17,879 nt of DNA from positions 1 through 17,879 of the forward strand of contig JAEVYV010000366.1 in NCBI GenBank assembly GCA_023392575.1, written 5' to 3'. Position numbers and translations under genes: made by a program. The DNA is from Bacteroidota bacterium. Lineage in GTDB: Bacteria > Bacteroidota > Bacteroidia > Chitinophagales > Chitinophagaceae. Below the pieces are notes generated by a model that worked only from the letters and a program-made list of their open reading frames with translations, had not been told where the DNA came from and did no database searches. This document shows, in pieces, positions 1 to 7,062 of this stretch. Every line of letters begins with the position of its first letter. Within the stretch, counting starts at the first letter, position 1.

Positions 1-132
1 ACATTAAACGGCCTTATATGGAATATTAGACGGCCGTTTATGGAACATTAAAAGGCCTTCTATGGAATATAAGACAGCCGTTTATGAAACATTAAACGGC
101 CCTTTATGGTACATGTGGCGGCCTTTGTATGT
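1..132. repeat. 22-bp tandem repeat, about six units
   Basis: Units start at 1, 23, 45, 67, 89 and 111 and keep an exact 22-bp register. Each reads roughly ACATTAAACGGCCTTTATGGA, with an AT-rich half, a central GGCC (GCC in the fourth unit) and a TATGG tail. The first five units differ from each other at a few positions, and the sixth (111-132) is degenerate. The array is cut by the window edge, so more copies may lie to the left. The period is not a multiple of three, so it is unlikely to be coding. It lies about 175 bp upstream of the defence operon. Its function is unknown; a protein-binding array or a replication-slippage tract are both possible. Confidence 0.9.
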
Positions 133-226
133 CTATGGGATGGCCAAGCGGATACTCCTCGCCAAAAAGGAGGGCCCTAAGGCGGCTATCAAATGATTAA
201 AAGGTGCGGCTATCGGCCTGGGGTAG

Positions 227-258
227 TTGTATTTGCGCAATGGGATTGCGTATATTTA
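227..258 (+). promoter_or_regulatory. Possible promoter of the CBASS operon
   Basis: A TTG at 227-229 and TATATTTA at 251-258 (7 of 8 matches to the Bacteroidota -7 consensus TAnnTTTG) are separated by 21 bp. A perfect 6-bp hairpin, CGCAAT-GGG-ATTGCG, occupies 236-250 between them and could be an operator or an accident of a repeat. The predicted start of transcription would lie around 263-267, giving a leader of about 40 nt before the ATG at 308. No clear ribosome binding site precedes that ATG. Confidence 0.3.
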
Positions 259-307
259 TGTGTTAGCGGCAAGGCTGCTTATACTACCAAACTAACAATC
301 AAACCTC

Positions 308-1369
308 ATGGCTAAAAATTACAGATTTCTAACCGAAAGCGTCCGAAATAGGATTAACCCTGAACATCATTTGTTAAGCAAATCTTTTGCTGATGAACTT
401 GCAACAATTTCTTACAGCGATGTATTAGTATTTGTAAGAACTGCAATGAAAGGAGTTGATCCTGATTACACCCAAAGAACAAAAGACGCTGGTGAACGAG
501 TTAAAGAGCATTTATCCAAAGAGTTATCACAGATCACTTTTAGATATCAGGGCTCTGTAATGACAAATACTCACATAAAGGCATATAGTGATATAGATTT
601 ATTAACTATTTCTGAAAAATTCTATCAAGCAGACAATTATAACATCCGGCAACTATTAGAGAATGCTGAGCGAAAAGCAAAATATTACTCGTCTTCAATA
701 GTGAAAATGGAACAAGAGCTATCAGCAACTACATATCAAGGCAATGCAATAGAAGATCTGAAGAAAAACCGCTTGGATAGTGAAAGGATTCTTTCAAATG
801 TCTATTCAGTATGTGATACTACTAAACCGAAATCAATTAAAATCAAAAATCTAAATTTAGATAGAGAAGTTGATATTGTAATTGCTAATTGGTTTGATGA
901 CATTACATCAGTGATAAATGACAAGGGAGAATATAGAGGTATACAAGTTTATAATAAGGAAACTCATTCAAGAGGTAATGCAGATTACCCTTTTTTGAGT
1001 ATAAAAAGGATTAATGAACGTGGAAATGAAACATCAGGTAGGTTAAAAAAGATGATTCGGTTCATTAAAAATATAAAGGCTCTCTCTGATCAGGATATTG
1101 AGCTAAGTAGCTTCGATATCAATGCAATTTGCTACGATATTGAAGTTGCAAAGTATCAAAACCTATCATTTTACCAATTAGTGCCTGTCATTTACACTCA
1201 AATTAAGAGCTTGTGTGAAAACGAATCCCATTCAAATGGCTTGGTATCTGTCGACGGCAGAGAATATATTTTCAGGTATAGTCCAAGAAAGCTAGAAAAT
1301 TTAAAGCTAGTTTTCCATGAACTGCAGTCCATATATTTTGACCTTTACCAAAATGTTCTTTCAAAATGA
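308..1369 (+). CDS. cdnE: CBASS CD-NTase (cGAS/DncV-like cyclase, probable CdnE type)
   Basis: Predicted to be a cytosolic nucleotidyltransferase that makes a cyclic oligonucleotide alarm signal on phage infection. The nucleotidyltransferase signature is visible: G82-S83, then D95-x-D97 in the stretch HIKAYSDIDLL, with the third acidic residue at D189 (REVDIVIA). The later segments KKMIRFIKNIK (247-257) and SFDINAICYDI (268-278) fit the helical half of the family, and 353 residues is a normal length. Its stop overlaps the start of the TIR-STING gene by ATGA (1366-1369), so the two are translationally coupled. In characterised STING-linked systems the partner cyclase is a CdnE that makes c-di-GMP; that product is inferred here. 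The clade letter is not certain. The gene is visibly more AT-rich than the metabolic genes to its right, which suggests horizontal acquisition. Confidence 0.88.
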   Translation: MAKNYRFLTESVRNRINPEHHLLSKSFADELATISYSDVLVFVRTAMKGVDPDYTQRTKDAGERVKEHLSKELSQITFRYQGSVMTNTHIKAYSDIDLLTISEKFYQADNYNIRQLLENAERKAKYYSSSIVKMEQELSATTYQGNAIEDLKKNRLDSERILSNVYSVCDTTKPKSIKIKNLNLDREVDIVIANWFDDITSVINDKGEYRGIQVYNKETHSRGNADYPFLSIKRINERGNETSGRLKKMIRFIKNIKALSDQDIELSSFDINAICYDIEVAKYQNLSFYQLVPVIYTQIKSLCENESHSNGLVSVDGREYIFRYSPRKLENLKLVFHELQSIYFDLYQNVLSK

Positions 1370-2304
1370 TCAAAAAGCGTTTGTTTGTAGGATCATCATC
1401 CGAGGAGTTGAAACTTGCTGAGCAAGTAAAAGCATTGTTATCTAATGATTTTGATGTAACAATATGGAATGATAACGTTTGGGATACCGCTGTTTTCAAG
1501 ATTAATCAAAATTTTTTAGCCGATTTGCTAAAGGCTTCTTTACAATTTGATTTTGGGATATTGATAGGAACAAGTGATGATAAAGTAATGTTTAGGGGAA
1601 AGGAAATGCTACAACCCAGAGATAACGTTCTTTTCGAGTTAGGTTTATTTACGGGTCGTTTAGGAACGTCCAAATGCGCTTTCCTAATTGATAAAGAAAT
1701 AAAGTTACCATCGGATTTTAACGGTTTAACTCTTGCAAGATTTGACAAAAACGATTTCTCAAGCATTACAAATGCTGTTTATTCAATTCGAGATTTGTTC
1801 AAATCCAGTTCAGATGATGAAATAAACTTTTTTCCTTCCGCCACTCTTGCATCAGTCTACTATGAGAATCTTATAATTCCTATTTGCCGATTTATTATTG
1901 ACAACAACGGTTTCACAAAGGGTGACAAACATTTTAAGAAATGCAAGGTGAACATTATAGTTCCCGAAAAAATCAACCAAGATGTGAATCTTCAATTTGA
2001 ACGACTGAAAACTTTGTTTTCAACAGAAAATGTATCATTTAAATATTCTGGACGACCTAGACAAATTAGCGTGGACACTCAAATAAAGAATGACACTCTT
2101 GAGTTCATTGATTTCCCAACAATCATAACTGGTATTAACCATGCTATATCAAATCTACTGCCGAATGATTTCAATAAACAGAGCCCTGATTACAGTTCGA
2201 TATTAGATAGAGAGTTAAGAAGGTTTATTACTACTTTGAAAATACTTTTAATCAAAGGTGGTTTTGACGAGATGGTTTCTGTTAAGCGAGAAAGAGAACT
2301 GTGA
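1366..2304 (+). CDS. cap12: TIR-STING CBASS effector (Cap12-like NADase)
   Basis: Predicted cyclic-dinucleotide-activated NAD+ hydrolase that halts the infected cell. Residues 1-145 form a TIR-like domain of the predicted nucleotide-binding type: it opens with KRLFVGSSSEELKLAEQV and carries the signature RDNVLFELGLF, with E91 as the likely catalytic glutamate. Residues about 155-312 match a prokaryotic STING domain: YYENLI at 165-170 in the first helix, the lid-like segment SGRPR (228-232), DFPT (249-252), and the closing helix ERELRRF-like segment (282-288, DRELRRF starting at 281). There are no membrane segments, as expected for TIR-STING rather than TM-STING. The order TIR then STING matches the bacterial fusion known from Sphingobacterium. 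The gene overlaps the cyclase gene by 4 bp. No Cap2/Cap3 ubiquitin-like helpers or HORMA/TRIP13 genes follow, so this is a minimal type I layout. Confidence 0.9.
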   Translation: MIKKRLFVGSSSEELKLAEQVKALLSNDFDVTIWNDNVWDTAVFKINQNFLADLLKASLQFDFGILIGTSDDKVMFRGKEMLQPRDNVLFELGLFTGRLGTSKCAFLIDKEIKLPSDFNGLTLARFDKNDFSSITNAVYSIRDLFKSSSDDEINFFPSATLASVYYENLIIPICRFIIDNNGFTKGDKHFKKCKVNIIVPEKINQDVNLQFERLKTLFSTENVSFKYSGRPRQISVDTQIKNDTLEFIDFPTIITGINHAISNLLPNDFNKQSPDYSSILDRELRRFITTLKILLIKGGFDEMVSVKREREL

Positions 2305-2317
2305 TTGACCGCCCAGC

Positions 2318-2450
2318 CGCCAACACAGTATTTCTGCAATAATGGCTGACGAACAAATGCTGAACTAATGATCATTATTGAACTTTAGTAATAAGTTTAA
2401 GCTGATGTAACACGGACTTCCGCTACTGCAGAAATACCTGTACGTTATGC
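2318..2450 (+). repeat. attC-like imperfect hairpin at the end of the CBASS operon
   Basis: Arms at 2325-2338 and 2427-2441 are complementary over 14 bp: an 11-bp perfect block, GTATTTCTGCA against TGCAGAAATAC, followed by TGT/ACA. One extra C (2438) is left unpaired on the right arm. Outside the arms lie AAC (2322-2324) and GTT (2444-2446, in GTTATGC). This AAC-stem-loop-stem-GTT layout with an extrahelical base, 133 bp in total, is the architecture of integron cassette recombination sites. The 88-nt loop contains a palindrome (TAATGATCATTA, 2366-2377). The outer boxes match the textbook RYYYAAC/GTTRRRY only in the AAC and GTT cores, and no integrase is in the window, so it could instead be a terminator-like or unrelated palindromic repeat. 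Confidence 0.45.
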
Positions 2451-2517
2451 GCAACTTTAAGACCGATATTGCTACACACAAAACCAACTTGTAGAAAATT
2501 CCAAAAGGGATAGAACC

Positions 2518-2997
2518 ATGACAAAAAGCAAATTACAGGAAATGCACAATGTAGGTATCGTTGTTGCGTCTCTTGATCATGCAATTTCTTTTTTCGAAGA
2601 GATTGGCCTGAGGCTTGAAGGACGGATGATAGTAGAAGGCGAATGGGCGGGGCGAGTAACCGGACTGGGCAATCAGTCTGTTGAGGTTGCCATGATGGTG
2701 ACCCCCGATGGCCACTCCCGACTTGAACTCTCCCGGTTTATTGCTCCCCAGACCATTGCAGACCACAGGACCGCTCCGGTGAACTCACTTGGCTATCTCC
2801 GCATCATGTTCCGGGTTGACAACCTGGCCGAACTGCTCCCCCGACTGGAAAAACACGGGGCTGCCCTTGTTGGAGAAGTGGTTCAGTTTGGCGACATGTA
2901 CCGGCTCTGTTACATCCGTGGGATAGAAGGGCTGCTTATCGGTTTAGCCGAACAACTCGGCAGCCAAACCGCATCGGATATTTTGGAAAACTCTTGA
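2518..2997 (+). CDS. VOC-superfamily (glyoxalase/bleomycin-resistance fold) protein
   Basis: A 159-residue soluble protein with the paired beta-alpha-beta-beta-beta modules of the vicinal oxygen chelate fold: module one at about 8-72 (MHNVGIVV ... SRLELSRF) and module two at about 91-145 (YLRIMFRV ... YRLCYIRGIEGLLIGLAEQ). Candidate metal ligands are H10, E70 and E137. The position usually held by histidine at the start of module two is R95, so metal binding may be reduced or altered. The substrate cannot be told from sequence; lactoylglutathione-type isomerase, ring-cleaving dioxygenase and drug-binding functions all share this fold. A purine-rich AAAAGGGA sits 9 nt upstream of the ATG. The gene stands alone after the attC-like hairpin, and single VOC genes are common cassette cargo. 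Its base composition is more GC-rich than the CBASS genes, so the two were probably acquired separately. Confidence 0.85.
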   Translation: MTKSKLQEMHNVGIVVASLDHAISFFEEIGLRLEGRMIVEGEWAGRVTGLGNQSVEVAMMVTPDGHSRLELSRFIAPQTIADHRTAPVNSLGYLRIMFRVDNLAELLPRLEKHGAALVGEVVQFGDMYRLCYIRGIEGLLIGLAEQLGSQTASDILENS

Positions 2998-3141
2998 CAC
3001 GGAAACATTTCTTGTACAATTGTCTTACAAACGAAATACGAACATCAATACAGAAAACAGAAGCAGCGCAGAACAGCGACTAGAGTATGAAACGTCTAGA
3101 TTCAACATCAGTTCCAACATGACCAACTACATTTCACACCA

Positions 3142-3257
3142 TTGTTGGTATGTCGCAGGGCTAATGTGCGAAGGCGTACCAACAACCGAACGAACAACAG
3201 ATCTGCATCCGGCTGTTGGTAATGTCCGACACAAGACCAAAGCACAGCACCAACAGC
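3142..3257. repeat. Two tandem hairpins with GTTGGT/ACCAAC arms
   Basis: The first hairpin has perfect 9-bp arms TTGTTGGTA (3142-3150) and TACCAACAA (3177-3185). The second has GCTGTTGGT (3212-3220) and ACCAACAGC (3249-3257). The six-base cores GTTGGT and ACCAAC are exactly 34 bp apart in both, and the hairpins are 71 bp apart. Sequence just inside the left arms is also alike (TGTTGGTATGTC and TGTTGGTAATGTCC), so they look like diverged copies of one element. Another ACCAAC lies at 3122-3127. The 350-bp stretch between the VOC gene and the FMO gene holds these hairpins and a terminator, and no convincing coding sequence. Confidence 0.7.
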
Positions 3258-3291
3258 GGCGTAAAAAGATAACAGCCCAACACATTTCTAA

Positions 3292-3331
3292 AACAACAAT
3301 GGGCTGCCCTTGCGGACAGCCCATTATTGTT
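3292..3331. terminator. Bidirectional terminator between convergent VOC and FMO genes
   Basis: The 9-bp perfect stem AATGGGCTG (3298-3306) / CAGCCCATT (3317-3325) is extended outward by AACAA/TTGTT with one mismatch or bulge on each side. The loop is 10 nt. There is no uninterrupted T-run on either strand, so intrinsic termination is not ideal, but the position between two convergent genes supports this role. Confidence 0.6.
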
Positions 3332-3347
3332 GACAAACCAGGTTTGC

Positions 3348-4709
3348 TTACTGCTTTGCGTTATTTTGATGGTATAAATACCGCTCATAGCTATCGTCCA
3401 TTTCCTTGATCCAGGGGGTATGATGTTTTTCCGATTCGGTGCCGGTGATCACAGAAGTATACGTCTTGTCGCGGTAACTTAAAATATCTTCATCTTTATC
3501 ACGCAACCACTGCTTGAACATAGCGGCCACCGCATCCAGGTCAAACTCGGGATAATCCGTCAGGGCAATCAGTTCCCTGACATAATTTGTTTGAAAGTCA
3601 ATATCATCATCAGGCGTTTGGCAGGCGGCGTACAGTTCCAGCCATTTTTCAATATCGGCCTGCCGCTCTTCTTTTCCGGGAAGTTCTATTTTCCCCATCA
3701 TCACATCCCGGGCAAACCAGGCCTGCGCATCAAACATATTGAAGGTAAAATACTGGTCCTGCATGCCCAGGTACATCAGTTGCGGAAGCTCGTTGAACAC
3801 AACGCCTTTGTAAATGCCGTCGGGGTACAGGCAGTTTTTGGTCTTTAACCGCAAGGTGTCGGGCAAAAAAGGAAATTTATGCTGATAGCCGGTGCACATG
3901 ATCACGGCATCAAAACGCTCCTTGCTGCCATCGCTGAAATAAGCCACATCCTTATGGAAATGGGTTACCAGCGGTACCTCTTTCATTCCTTCGGGCCAGT
4001 TCATTCCCAGCGGCCGGCTGCGGTAGCTGATGGTAACCGAACGGGCGCCATGCTTGTAACTTTGAATGCCGATGTCCTCAGCCGAATAGCTGCTGCCAAT
4101 CAGCAAAATATCTTTGCCTTTAAATTGATCGGCGCCCCGGAAGTCGTGGGCATGCATCACCGTTCCGGGAAAGTTTTCGATGCCCTTATAATGGGGCATA
4201 TTGGGCGTAGAAAAGTGCCCGGAGGCCACCACCAAATAGTCAAATTCTTCCGTGTACGTTCGGTTGTTTGCCAGGTCATCCAGGATCATTGCAAACTTTT
4301 TTGTTTCGGGTTGATACGACACCCACCGCACAGCCGTATTGAAACGAATGTACTGGCGCACATCGCTTTTTTTCACCCGCCCCTGAATATAATCGAAAAG
4401 CACGGGCCGGGGCGGATACGAAGAAATGGGTTTGCCAAAGTGTTCATCAAACGAATAATCGGCAAATTCCAAACATTCTTTCGGTCCGTTCGACCACAAA
4501 TACCGGTACATGCTTCCATGCAGCGGTTCGCCGTAAGGACCCAGACCGGTGCGCCAGGTATAGTTCCACAAACCACCCCAGTCGTCCTGTTTTTCAAAGC
4601 ACACAATTTCCGGGGTTTCCATTCCTTTTTTTTCAGCAGATTTAAATGCTCTTAACTGCGCCAGTCCGCTGGGGCCGGCACCAACAATTCCTACTCTTTT
4701 CTTCATCAT
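3348..4709 (-). CDS. tmm: Flavin-containing monooxygenase, trimethylamine monooxygenase (Tmm)-like
   Basis: Predicted cytosolic FAD- and NADPH-dependent enzyme that would oxidise trimethylamine to trimethylamine N-oxide. The FAD Rossmann motif GAGPSG is at 10-15. The FMO fingerprint FPGTVMHAHDF (180-190) follows F-x-G-x3-H-x3-F. The second Rossmann motif GSSYSAED (205-212) should bind NADPH. Segments such as NYTWRTGLGPYGEP (49-62) and MYRYLWSNGPKECLEF (67-82) are strongly typical of bacterial Tmm, and 453 residues matches that family. Some Tmm enzymes also oxidise dimethyl sulfide or indole, so the physiological substrate is not certain. No TMAO demethylase, GMAS or TMAO transporter genes are nearby; it is a single transcription unit. 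The start could be M1 or M2 (both ATG). Confidence 0.88.
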   Translation of the reverse strand: MMKKRVGIVGAGPSGLAQLRAFKSAEKKGMETPEIVCFEKQDDWGGLWNYTWRTGLGPYGEPLHGSMYRYLWSNGPKECLEFADYSFDEHFGKPISSYPPRPVLFDYIQGRVKKSDVRQYIRFNTAVRWVSYQPETKKFAMILDDLANNRTYTEEFDYLVVASGHFSTPNMPHYKGIENFPGTVMHAHDFRGADQFKGKDILLIGSSYSAEDIGIQSYKHGARSVTISYRSRPLGMNWPEGMKEVPLVTHFHKDVAYFSDGSKERFDAVIMCTGYQHKFPFLPDTLRLKTKNCLYPDGIYKGVVFNELPQLMYLGMQDQYFTFNMFDAQAWFARDVMMGKIELPGKEERQADIEKWLELYAACQTPDDDIDFQTNYVRELIALTDYPEFDLDAVAAMFKQWLRDKDEDILSYRDKTYTSVITGTESEKHHTPWIKEMDDSYERYLYHQNNAKQ

Positions 4710-5658
4710 TCAATAAATACAGTTTAGGTAATGAAATCTCCGGACAACGATAAAACATTGCTAAAAACATGCTTCAGAAAAGCTTCCTATGTGAAAAGGC
4801 AACAAGAGCCAACTTGATCAGGAAATTTTTGCGCTTTTAGCAGGTGCTTTCGTTGCCGTGCAAGAAAGCAGTATGTTGAAAAGAGGGTAAGTAATGGATC
4901 GTTTGCCCCTCTCAGATTATCGGATAATCCGGATTGTTTGCTTTGCAAAGGTACGAAAAAGGCTGTGGATGAGGCTCGTTGCCCCTCCGCTATGCCTGAG
5001 TTTTAACATCTGGCTCTGGTAAGAACTGCAGTTTTTGGAAGAAACAAGCATGATGCTTATTGGTGTTCGGCTTCAGCGGTTTTTCCAGTGTGTTCTTGTT
5101 GACATTGCTGGTTTGACATGACAGACTGGCCCACATTAAATTGATCCATAACAACAATGGGATAACACAGTGTTGATGGTTTTTAATCAGGTCAAATTAT
5201 GTAAGTCCTTTTTAATACTGAGAATGCGATCAGTCAGGAAAGACTAACCAATTGTAGCGAGCATTTTAAATGCCGTTATCTCTTGCAACAAAACATAGCA
5301 AGGATTGATTTTTCGCCAGGCAACCGTGATTTGAATTGGCTAAGTCAATGCAATAAGGATATCCTTGAAATTGTCGCATAAATAAATTTTTACTCCTGCA
5401 GAGCTTATATAAAACAGTTCCAATTCGGTGTTGAAATAGGAATTACCGAAATTTATGAGACTGCTTTCCATTCACAAACCCGGAAGCATAAGCAATCACC
5501 GCTGAAGCAAGGCGCAGGGCATGAAAGCGATGCAAATTGCTTTAGCGTCAATTGCTATGCTGGCCATACCCGATGGGGCTTCATAAAACAGATTTCACTG
5601 GCAGTACTCAGCATAGTCGTTAAATAGTTCTTTACAGTAAAAAGCAGCACCAATAGTT
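4710..5658. other. Long intergenic gap without a convincing gene
   Basis: This gap separates two divergently transcribed genes. No RNA gene or transposase was recognised. One plus-strand frame stays open from 5205 to 5624 except for a single TAA at 5379-5381. It has no ATG and no family I recognise, so it may be a decayed gene or chance. A candidate promoter for the FMO gene is at 4946-4953. Confidence 0.5.
4946..4953 (-). promoter_or_regulatory. Candidate -7 element for the FMO gene
   Basis: The minus strand reads TACCTTTG, an exact match to the Bacteroidota -7 consensus TAnnTTTG. I see no good -33 TTG at the expected distance. It would give a leader of over 200 nt before the ATG at 4709, so a nearer promoter is possible. 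Confidence 0.3.
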
Positions 5659-6927
5659 ATGGTTAAAGAAAAAAAGAGACCATCCAAAATACGCCGTTTA
5701 TTAAAAATCCTTGGCCCCGGCCTGGTTACGGGGGCAAGCGACGACGACCCATCGGGCATTGCCACCTACTCGCAAGCGGGGGCGCAATTTGGCCTGGCCA
5801 CTTTATGGACAGCCTTCCTTACGTTTCCACTCATGGCGGCCATCCAGGAAATGTGTGCACGAATTGGTATTGTTACGGCGCAAGGCTTAACAAGCACCAT
5901 CCGCAACCATTATCCGAAAGCAATCCTATACCTGATGATCCTTTTCACCTTTCCTGCTGTCATTCTCAACATTGGTGCCGACATTGCCGGCATGGGTGCG
6001 GTAGCCAATCTTATTTTTCCTGCCGTTCCCTCTTATGTTTTCACCATGGCTTTTACCGCCATTCTTATGGCGTTGATTATTTACCTGCCGTATCAAAAAA
6101 TTGCTGCCACGTTAAAATATTTGTGCTTGTTTCTTTTGCTGTATCTCATTGTACCTTTTCTTTCAAAACAAAACTGGGCAGACATTGCAAGGCACGCCTT
6201 CATCCCCACCATCAAACTTAACAAAGACTTTATCAGTATCATCGTGGCCCTTTTGGGCACCACCATTTCACCCTATCTTTTCTTTTGGCAGGCAACCATG
6301 GAAGCCGAAGATGTTCAGCACAAGAAAAGAAAGCTGATCGTAAACAAACGGGTAATACAGAAAATGGGTTGGGATGTTGATTTGGGAATGCTGTTTTCCA
6401 ACCTGGTCATGTTTTTCATTATTCTTACTACCGGCACTGTTTTATTCAACGGCGGTATTCATCAAATTGATACGGTGGAGCAGGCGGCAGAAGCGTTGGA
6501 GCCGCTGGCGGGAAGATTATCCTACCTGTTATTTGCCGCAGGAGTAATAGGCACAGGCTTTCTGGCCATACCAGTGCTGAGCGGCTGCCTGTCCTACATC
6601 TTATCCGAAACGTTTGGCTGGAATGGAGGATTGGACAAAAAATATTACCAGGCAAAGCCGTTTTATTTTGTGATCATTGTTTCTCTTCTTATTGGACTGG
6701 GCATTAACTACATAGGCATCAGCCCGATACAAGCGCTGATTTACACGGCTATTCTCTATGGCGTTACCTCGCCTGTTTTGATCCTGGTTATCCTGCACAT
6801 TTCAAACAACAAAAAGGTTATGGGAGAGTTTACCAATGGCAAATGGTCGAACATACTTGGCATTCTGACTTTAGTGTTAATGTCCGTTACCGCCTGTATT
6901 CTTTTATATTTTCAATTTGTGGCATAG
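5659..6927 (+). CDS. Nramp-family divalent cation transporter with atypical metal-site motifs
   Basis: Inner-membrane, proton-coupled-type transporter of the SLC11/Nramp fold: 422 residues with about 11 hydrophobic helices (for example 52-64, 88-120, 126-144, 153-168, 191-212, 243-262, 286-312, 335-352). In helix 1, canonical Nramps have DPGN; here it is D30-P-S-G33 (GASDDDPSG), keeping the aspartate but replacing asparagine with glycine. In helix 6, the canonical MPH is replaced by S204-P-Y206 (TTISPYLFF), losing the methionine that selects for transition metals. This pattern is seen in Nramp-related branches outside the classic Mn/Fe transporters, some of which carry Mg2+, so the substrate is uncertain. 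The gene is a single unit; no good promoter or DtxR-type operator is visible just upstream. Confidence 0.87.
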   Translation: MVKEKKRPSKIRRLLKILGPGLVTGASDDDPSGIATYSQAGAQFGLATLWTAFLTFPLMAAIQEMCARIGIVTAQGLTSTIRNHYPKAILYLMILFTFPAVILNIGADIAGMGAVANLIFPAVPSYVFTMAFTAILMALIIYLPYQKIAATLKYLCLFLLLYLIVPFLSKQNWADIARHAFIPTIKLNKDFISIIVALLGTTISPYLFFWQATMEAEDVQHKKRKLIVNKRVIQKMGWDVDLGMLFSNLVMFFIILTTGTVLFNGGIHQIDTVEQAAEALEPLAGRLSYLLFAAGVIGTGFLAIPVLSGCLSYILSETFGWNGGLDKKYYQAKPFYFVIIVSLLIGLGINYIGISPIQALIYTAILYGVTSPVLILVILHISNNKKVMGEFTNGKWSNILGILTLVLMSVTACILLYFQFVA

Positions 6928-6989
6928 GCCTTTACTTACCGATGGTGCTCCATCTAAGTTGCATAAACAGTGCCGCATAGAATTGATGT

Positions 6990-7042
6990 CGTACAAGAGT
7001 ATCCCGATAGCTATCGGGACAACAAAAGGTAAATAGTAGTAC
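6990..7042 (+). repeat. 53-bp dispersed repeat, copy 1 (contains 18-bp palindrome)
   Basis: It begins CGTACAAGAGT and ends ATAGTAGTAC, with the perfect palindrome TCCCGATAGCTATCGGGA at 7002-7019. An inverted copy with 2 mismatches in 53 lies at 8761-8813. It sits between the 3' ends of the Nramp and MFS genes, where the palindrome could also act as a terminator stem. Confidence 0.85.
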
Positions 7043-7062
7043 AATAGCTTAGCACATAAACA

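Noticed and set aside
1..132. CRISPR array
   Set aside because: The 22-bp units are contiguous, with no unique spacers between repeats, and no cas gene is in the window.
2994..3020. TTGACA...TACAAT, resembling a sigma-70 promoter, overlapping the stop of the VOC gene
   Set aside because: The spacer is only 15 bp, this consensus is not the usual one in Bacteroidota, and no gene follows on that strand.
3020..3409. 129-codon plus-strand open frame beginning at a TTG
   Set aside because: It runs through two hairpins, a terminator and into the 3' end of the opposite-strand FMO gene. The start is weak and the composition is not protein-like.
3879..4655. 258-codon plus-strand frame inside the FMO gene
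   Set aside because: It is the antisense shadow of a well-supported enzyme gene and shows no domain of its own.
5521..5586. Small ORF of 21 codons upstream of the Nramp gene
   Set aside because: It is too short, lacks a ribosome binding site or promoter, and lies in a different frame from the only long open stretch there.
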